Positions 59,310-64,000 of a DNA stretch of 64,000 bases are shown one piece after another. The notes under the pieces are model-generated. The model worked only from the letters and a program-made list of their open reading frames with translations. It was not told where the DNA came from and ran no database searches. The stretch comes from Aquatica leii (lineage: Eukaryota > Arthropoda > Insecta > Coleoptera > Lampyridae). The stretch lies in contig CM069434.1 in assembly GCA_035610365.1 (NCBI GenBank), positions 103,962,806 through 104,026,805 on the forward strand, in the 5' to 3' direction. The position numbers and the translations under genes are program-made. How positions within the stretch are numbered: the stretch's first letter is position 1; every line of letters starts with the position of its first letter.

Positions 59310-60193
59310 CAGAGTAGGAGAAAGAACCTTTACCAAAAAAATTACAAAATAGTATATTAAAACGCAAGTTACAGAATGAATATTCTATGACGTGTGCTTT
59401 ATACTATTTTCTCTATTTCGATACAATATTTAATATTTTTCGTATAATTTTAATTTTAAAACAACATTGGGAAACTTTTATATTTTATTGAATTGGCAAC
59501 ACTTACACTTGGACATATTGAAATTTATGTGTTAACCTAAAATCTCATACAAAGTTATCTCTTTATATAGGATGTTTTTATTTTATCTTGGCATCAAAAT
59601 TTGAATTTTAATTGTTAATTTCCAATAATTTTGATTTCTTTTTCGTGTAACGTCAACTTACAATGCAGTGATAGCAACTTTGAAAAAACTAACATTACTA
59701 AAATTCGTGTAAGAATGTGCTTATTCTTACACGGATTTTAGTGTAAGAATCGTTAATTCTCATGTCGAAATAGAGAAAAATACTTTTATATTTGCTCCGC
59801 TAGATTCTCTTCGCCTTAGTTGACGGTACCAACCCAGTAAACACAAAATTGATAATGTTTAGTAACAGTTTCAAAACAAAAAGTTTATGATTCACTCTTG
59901 TTTCAAACATAAAAGAAACCTAACTGCAATAAAATAACTATAAGTCCATCGCTGTTTCATTTATTTGAATCAGTATAGTTTCGGTATTTTAAATTCAAAT
60001 CTGTTGCAAAACAAATGTTGCATTCGGTTTACGTTTTAAAAGCTTCGTTCTTGAACTGATACTAAATGATCGATACATGTATGATTTTTTTGTTTCAATA
60101 ATGAACTAAAACAATTCTTTCAATAATATAATAATACATTTTCGAATGCACGTTTCAAATTTTATTGCACAATAAATATTTTTAAATACATTA
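59310..60193. other. AT-rich sequence, nothing recognised
   Basis: No ORF or repeat structure that I can name, apart from a short inverted pair AATTCGTGTAAGAATG / TTCTTACACGGATTTTAG near 59700-59745. Confidence 0.45.
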
Positions 60194-60699
60194 TCACATT
60201 GAGTTTTTTACATATTGCAACTTTCTTTGATGTGGTTTTTTCACGGAAGCCTCGAAAACTGCATCAGTTACTGTTGGGTAGCAACTTTTAATCGCATCTG
60301 TAACATAGAAATAAATATTTCATTTATATACATACATAATCATAGAGTTACACAAAATTAATTACATTTTTTTAATCAAAAACAACACAAACTTAATATA
60401 AATATCACTTTAGCAATTATAAGAAAGTTATAAAAACACTGTGAATACCTTTAGCTGTACATAATCGTATAGAAAACTTGAAGAAATGAACTGTAATTAT
60501 AAATCCTAAAGTATCATCAGATTTACGCAATAATCTACCTTAACGCAACCATGTGTGTTAATTTATATTTTTTTCATACAAATTAAAACATGATACATAA
60601 AGAACAGAAATGATAATAATATTGATTACATTTATGGATTATAATAAAATGTTTCGACTTACCGTTTAGTGTTCCATTTCGTAATTGTACACACAGCAT
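60194..60699 (-). CDS. Possible small two-exon gene, 46 codons
   Basis: Exon 1 is 60699-60663: an ATG that follows an in-frame TAA, ending at GTAAGT. Exon 2 is 60297-60194: it begins after TTACAG and ends TGA. The phases match (G + AT makes Asp), giving MLCVQLRNGTLN then DAIKSCYPTVTDAVF and a basic end. The intron is 365 bp. Exon 1 and its donor are kept in the second copy at 192-228. The product is unrecognised; it may be the remaining end of a longer protein or a mobile-element protein. Expression is not shown. Confidence 0.4.
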
Positions 60700-61119
60700 C
60701 ACTTATCAAACTGCAACCGAACAAGTGAAAAGATATCAATTTGCAGCGCAAGCGTTGACGACAGTAATCAAAGTATAGCAACGACTAATGCTGACTAATT
60801 ACAAAGTATTCGTTTTTCCTAGAACGATTCTACTGTTTTGAAAATAATTCAATCTTATTTAATCGATCTTCAAGCAATTCTAGATATTCAAAAAATATTC
60901 GGTTTTAATAAATCAGTTTTTAGACGGTTGCTGATTATAGGAAAAGAATTGCAAGTACTGAAACGGTTTAAAACTGATTGTGAAAAATCGGAACTCTTTC
61001 AATTTATTCACTGTCAGTTACATGTAAATGATATAAAAATGGAACTAACACGAAACAACGTATTGAAACAATTGTTTTCATTTTGTGACTGTAACAGTTT
61101 CAATCCGTGTTTACTGGGA
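60466..61119. repeat. Right copy of the 0.65-kb segmental repeat
   Basis: Matches 1-650 in the same orientation. In this copy the plus-strand open frame (60838-61143) is longer because the stop of the other copy is absent. The SOAT fragment starts 300 bp further on. Confidence 0.85.
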
Positions 61120-61415
61120 AGTGTTTTGTTAGTTAATACATAATCAAATCAAAAAAATATAATTGATAAGAGGAAACACCAGTTTTACACATACCTACTA
61201 ACGTGAATGTTCAGATTCTGTAGTAAGTAATAGCAAGGTTATAAGTCTTACTTTTAATTACTTTTTTTTTAGTAGAATTTGTAAGTAAAACATCTATAAA
61301 CTTAATAAAGTTCAGATAAAATAAAAAATAGTAATAAAACCATAACAATTGCCTGTTTATTAAACTTAATTCTAGTTATAAAATGCTAAAATAAAGTTAA
61401 AAATAATATTTAACG

Positions 61416-61942
61416 TTAACAACTTAAAAATCTTACTTGAAAATAATCAAAAAAGCTTGTTATTTTTAAATGACAGTTTAATTGAGCATAATAAATAGCT
61501 GAAACTGAAAATACTGCTAATTTTGCCAAAAAAGTTTTTTTTGGAAAAACATCGTAACATTCTTTATAGACGTAAATATATAACCAGCTGTGTACAAAAA
61601 GATTCCAATCTCTGACGTTTTTTATTAACGGTTTCGAGAGCCACCATTCCTGCAATGTGAACGCTGAGTTTGTTTATAACTTTTAAATAATTTATTTACC
61701 TTGTAAAATAATCGATCAGAAAATCTTAATAATTCTGCTGCAGCGTTTAAATAACAATGAAAACCAAAATAAAATAATGTTAGAATAAGTATTATTGTGG
61801 GGTACATATTTTGTACTAGAATTGTTATAATATCTAACCAAGAATGTGGTTTTAATCCACAATTATTTAAACTTTGTCTGAACGAGTTATCGTAAACAAT
61901 ACTAAAAAAGAAAAATCCTAGGATTATTTCAAAAAAGTAATT
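61416..61942 (-). pseudogene. SOAT-like fragment, last two exons, His region deleted
   Basis: Exon 4 homolog (about 61942-61700: SIVYDNSF, NNCGLKPHSWLDIIT, ELLRFSDRLFYK) and exon 5 homolog (61649-61416: EWWLSKPL...VYKECYD...YYAQLNCHLKIT) with the intron between them retained, so this is a DNA duplication, not a retrocopy. Most similar to gene 2. Exon 5 is 234 instead of 417 bases: 61 codons are missing in frame, covering the active-site His and two or more membrane helices. Upstream of exon 4 the homology stops and LINE sequence begins. Non-functional as an acyltransferase. Confidence 0.85.
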
Positions 61943-62150
61943 TTCATAAGGTAAGTAACATGTTTTTGCTGCTTGGATTTTTTCATGGAAATGAGGTTGA
62001 AAACTTAACGAAAGCGTTAACACTAATCTCAAATACTAATATCGTTTTACTATTTCAATCTGATCGTCCCTATATTTCCAATTCTCTTTCTTACGCAGCC
62101 TTCTAAAAACCATTATTTTAGTCCTTTCTAAATTAAGCTTTAAGCTCCAT
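61943..62150 (-). pseudogene. LINE reverse-transcriptase fragment
   Basis: Minus-strand frames read LNLERTKIMVFRR, RKKENWKYRDDQIEIV and SLSFQPHFHEKIQAAKTC, the thumb region downstream of the YADD box in CR1/RTE-like LINEs. It runs directly into the SOAT fragment in one open frame (62032-61625). Confidence 0.7.
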
Positions 62151-63330
62151 CCCTAGTAGCACAAAATAAATGTACGATATTCTAATGATCTTGGTACAAT
62201 ATTTAAAGTCGGCTAAATATTGCTTAGTGTAATAGATATATTTCTGATATTGTTAAAGTGTATAAAACTAATATTTTAAAAATATATACGTATAATATCA
62301 GTGATGTATTTTAAAACCTTACAAATTTTTTCAAGGTTTACATGACATCAGGTAAATATTTTAATTCTAGATACTTATTGTAAGATGTAGAAAATGTATT
62401 CTAGATATTGTAAAACTAAATAAAAACAATGTTATAAAAATATGTACCAACAATATCGTTTGCATATTCTAAAGTCACAAATGTTTTTTAAAGTTTGACT
62501 TTATATTATAATTATGTATAGACCTAATATTTATGTTTAATCAGTATCTAACATTTTTATTTTTTTAAACGTAGTTTTAAATTTACGTATCTATTTATAG
62601 ATTAAACGTTTCTTTTAAACTGTTTTTTAATTTTTGTTATACCATGTATATAAATGTAATTTAATTTTTAAAAAATTACACAAAGAGAATATGAAATCAA
62701 GACAACTGCGTTTGAATTGAATTAAAAAATGAATTGCGTTATAACTAAAAATACAGTAATTTTACAATAATTCTGCTGTAAATTTACTATTAGCATTCTA
62801 TTAGGTATATATGATTTTAGAGGTCATCCTTTACAAATATTTTTGTGGCATTCTAAACGGGTTTACACAAAGTACTTTTTAGAAAATTTTGCAGGATTCT
62901 TTGCAACATTGAACCTAACAAGTTTACTATTTACCTGATTTTGAGTACTGAGGTCAGGTTATATGGACCCTGAACAAGAATAAGGAAAATTTTTTTTACT
63001 AATATGTATTTGGATTTTGTGTTCGCAGTTTGCAAAATTTAAATTTTTATATCGAGTTTTAGTGCAACGTAATTATATAATCAAGTAAATCCCTATTAAT
63101 TTTCTTATTTTTATTTTTGCATCAAGTTTTTTTTAAATACAGAAAAGCAAAAAACCATTTTGTGAATAATTTATTTTAACGCAGCGAGTACACCCTAAAT
63201 TCGATGTTTACTTAGTTGGCTGTTTAACGCTTACAGAAAATAATTTTAAAAAATTTCAACGGTCATCACTAATAAGATAAAATATCTGTAGTAGCAAAAG
63301 GCATCAGAAGAAATTTTATTATTAGATACG
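62151..63330. other. AT-rich sequence with GATATT-type subterminal words
   Basis: Starts CCCTAGTAGCACAAAATAAATG, resembling the CCC..CAGCAC ends elsewhere, and contains many GATATT/AATATC words up to about 62480. No matching right end and no ORF were found. Confidence 0.3.
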
Positions 63331-64000
63331 GTTACCTTCCCTACGACTAGACAGACCACCGCTGCCCGAGGAAATTCACAGGCTGATTACCAGTGAAACC
63401 ATCAAACTGCTAATTGATGGATGCGATGCCAATGCACACCACACCCCATAGAAGAGCACAAACACAAATCAAAAAAATGAAAAATTTTAAAAATTTAGAA
63501 TTTGTTCTAAAAGGCAATTTAGACATACACACATACATAGGGAGCTTAACAAAACAAGACACAAGCTCATGGAGAAGGTACTGTAGAGAAGTAGAAAACA
63601 AACCTACAAGTTCACGACTCTAAAAAACTCTAAACAAGGACCACACTAGAAACCTCGGTTTTTTGCTAACCGAAAACAGTAAGTTTACAGATTCGGTTGA
63701 AGGTACTCTTCAAGAACTGCTGCAAAAACAGTTTCCGGGTTCATTGTTAACTGAAACTCCTATGCATCAGGACCTAAAGGTACCAAACAAACGGGCACCC
63801 AAAACAAACTGGGACTTAACAAAAAAAATAATGAATCCTAAAAACCGAGAATGGGGAATCAATACGTTTAAACCCATTCACTCTCTAGGAGCTGATGAAA
63901 TTTATCCCATCACGCTGCAAAAAAGGGATTTCCTGCTCTTTGAAACACAGTATGCAAAATTTTCAGAACCAGCTTTGAACTTTCGCACACACCAAACAGC
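63331..64000 (+). pseudogene. LINE endonuclease/RT junction, runs off right edge
   Basis: GYLPYD, then PPLPEEIHRLI and KLLIDGCDANAHHTP (~63420) are endonuclease motifs of the jockey/R1/I-type LINEs; the frame then hits a stop. KGNLDIHTYIGS and SWRRYCREVE follow, then after a frameshift a linker to the RT (WGINTFKPIHSLGADEIYP, ~63855). Broken by at least two frameshifts. It differs from the R1-type LINE in the SOAT intron. Confidence 0.8.

Noticed and set aside
60663-60699. Use of this exon as the missing 5' exon of SOAT gene 2
   Set aside because: Its phase (one extra base) does not fit the phase-0 acceptor of the first gene 2 exon, whereas it fits the exon at 60297.
1-64000. CRISPR arrays, operons, ribosome binding sites, tRNA or rRNA genes
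   Set aside because: The sequence is eukaryotic; no regularly spaced repeats, and no tRNA- or rRNA-like stretch was recognised by eye.

Overview
The window is eukaryotic, very AT-rich and dominated by transposable elements. It is almost certainly from an insect. The evidence is introns of about 45-50 bp with GT..AG ends, sterol O-acyltransferase (SOAT/ACAT, MBOAT) host genes, and a mobile-element mix typical of insects: Tc1/mariner, hAT, piggyBac, pogo, Ty3/Gypsy, BEL/Pao, R1-type LINEs and Penelope-like elements. A beetle would fit, but nothing in the sequence proves the order.

Host genes. Three SOAT-like loci lie here. Gene 1 (+, 15159-28044) has five exons that join in frame into 481 codons; its last intron is 11.3 kb and full of mobile elements. 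Gene 2 (-, 45473-43818) has six recognisable exons with no obvious start codon and points toward gene 1. A third piece (-, 61942-61416) keeps only the two last exons; it has lost 61 codons including the catalytic histidine and is fused to a LINE fragment. A possible small two-exon gene (-, 60699-60194) lies in a 0.65-kb segmental repeat whose other copy is cut by the left edge of the window. Together these suggest a locus growing by duplication and mixed orientation.

Layout. 0-5 kb: segmental repeat, terminal-inverted-repeat (TIR) elements and a tandem duplication. 5-9.4 kb: one unrecognised ORF and decayed Tc1 transposases. 10.1-14.7 kb: a hAT element with a 1.79-kb insertion that left an 8-bp target duplication. 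14.7-28.1 kb: SOAT gene 1, whose last intron holds a DNA transposon with ~0.3-kb TIRs and a Cys-rich (CXC-like) protein, itself split by an R1-clade LINE, then another LINE. 28.6-35.9 kb: a pogo element split by a young Gypsy element. 36-43.6 kb: an integrase scrap, a foldback with ~1.25-kb arms, a family of TIR repeats rich in GATGTCT, and a piggyBac element holding a palindrome. 43.8-45.5 kb: SOAT gene 2. 47.1-55.8 kb: a second piggyBac, a BEL/Pao element split by a small TIR element, and a third piggyBac fragment. 57.3-59.3 kb: two Penelope-like 3' ends in inverted orientation, each with a hammerhead-ribozyme motif. 60-64 kb: the segmental repeat, the SOAT fragment and LINE remnants.

Most transposon genes are broken by stops and frameshifts; the Gypsy copy is the youngest by its LTR similarity. 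Several nested insertions have clean target duplications, so their order can be read directly. The best candidates for follow-up are the covarying hammerhead motifs, the CXC/TGCDT transposon, the 8-bp-duplication insert, and the SOAT paralogs that lack the asparagine of the family's FYxDWWN motif.
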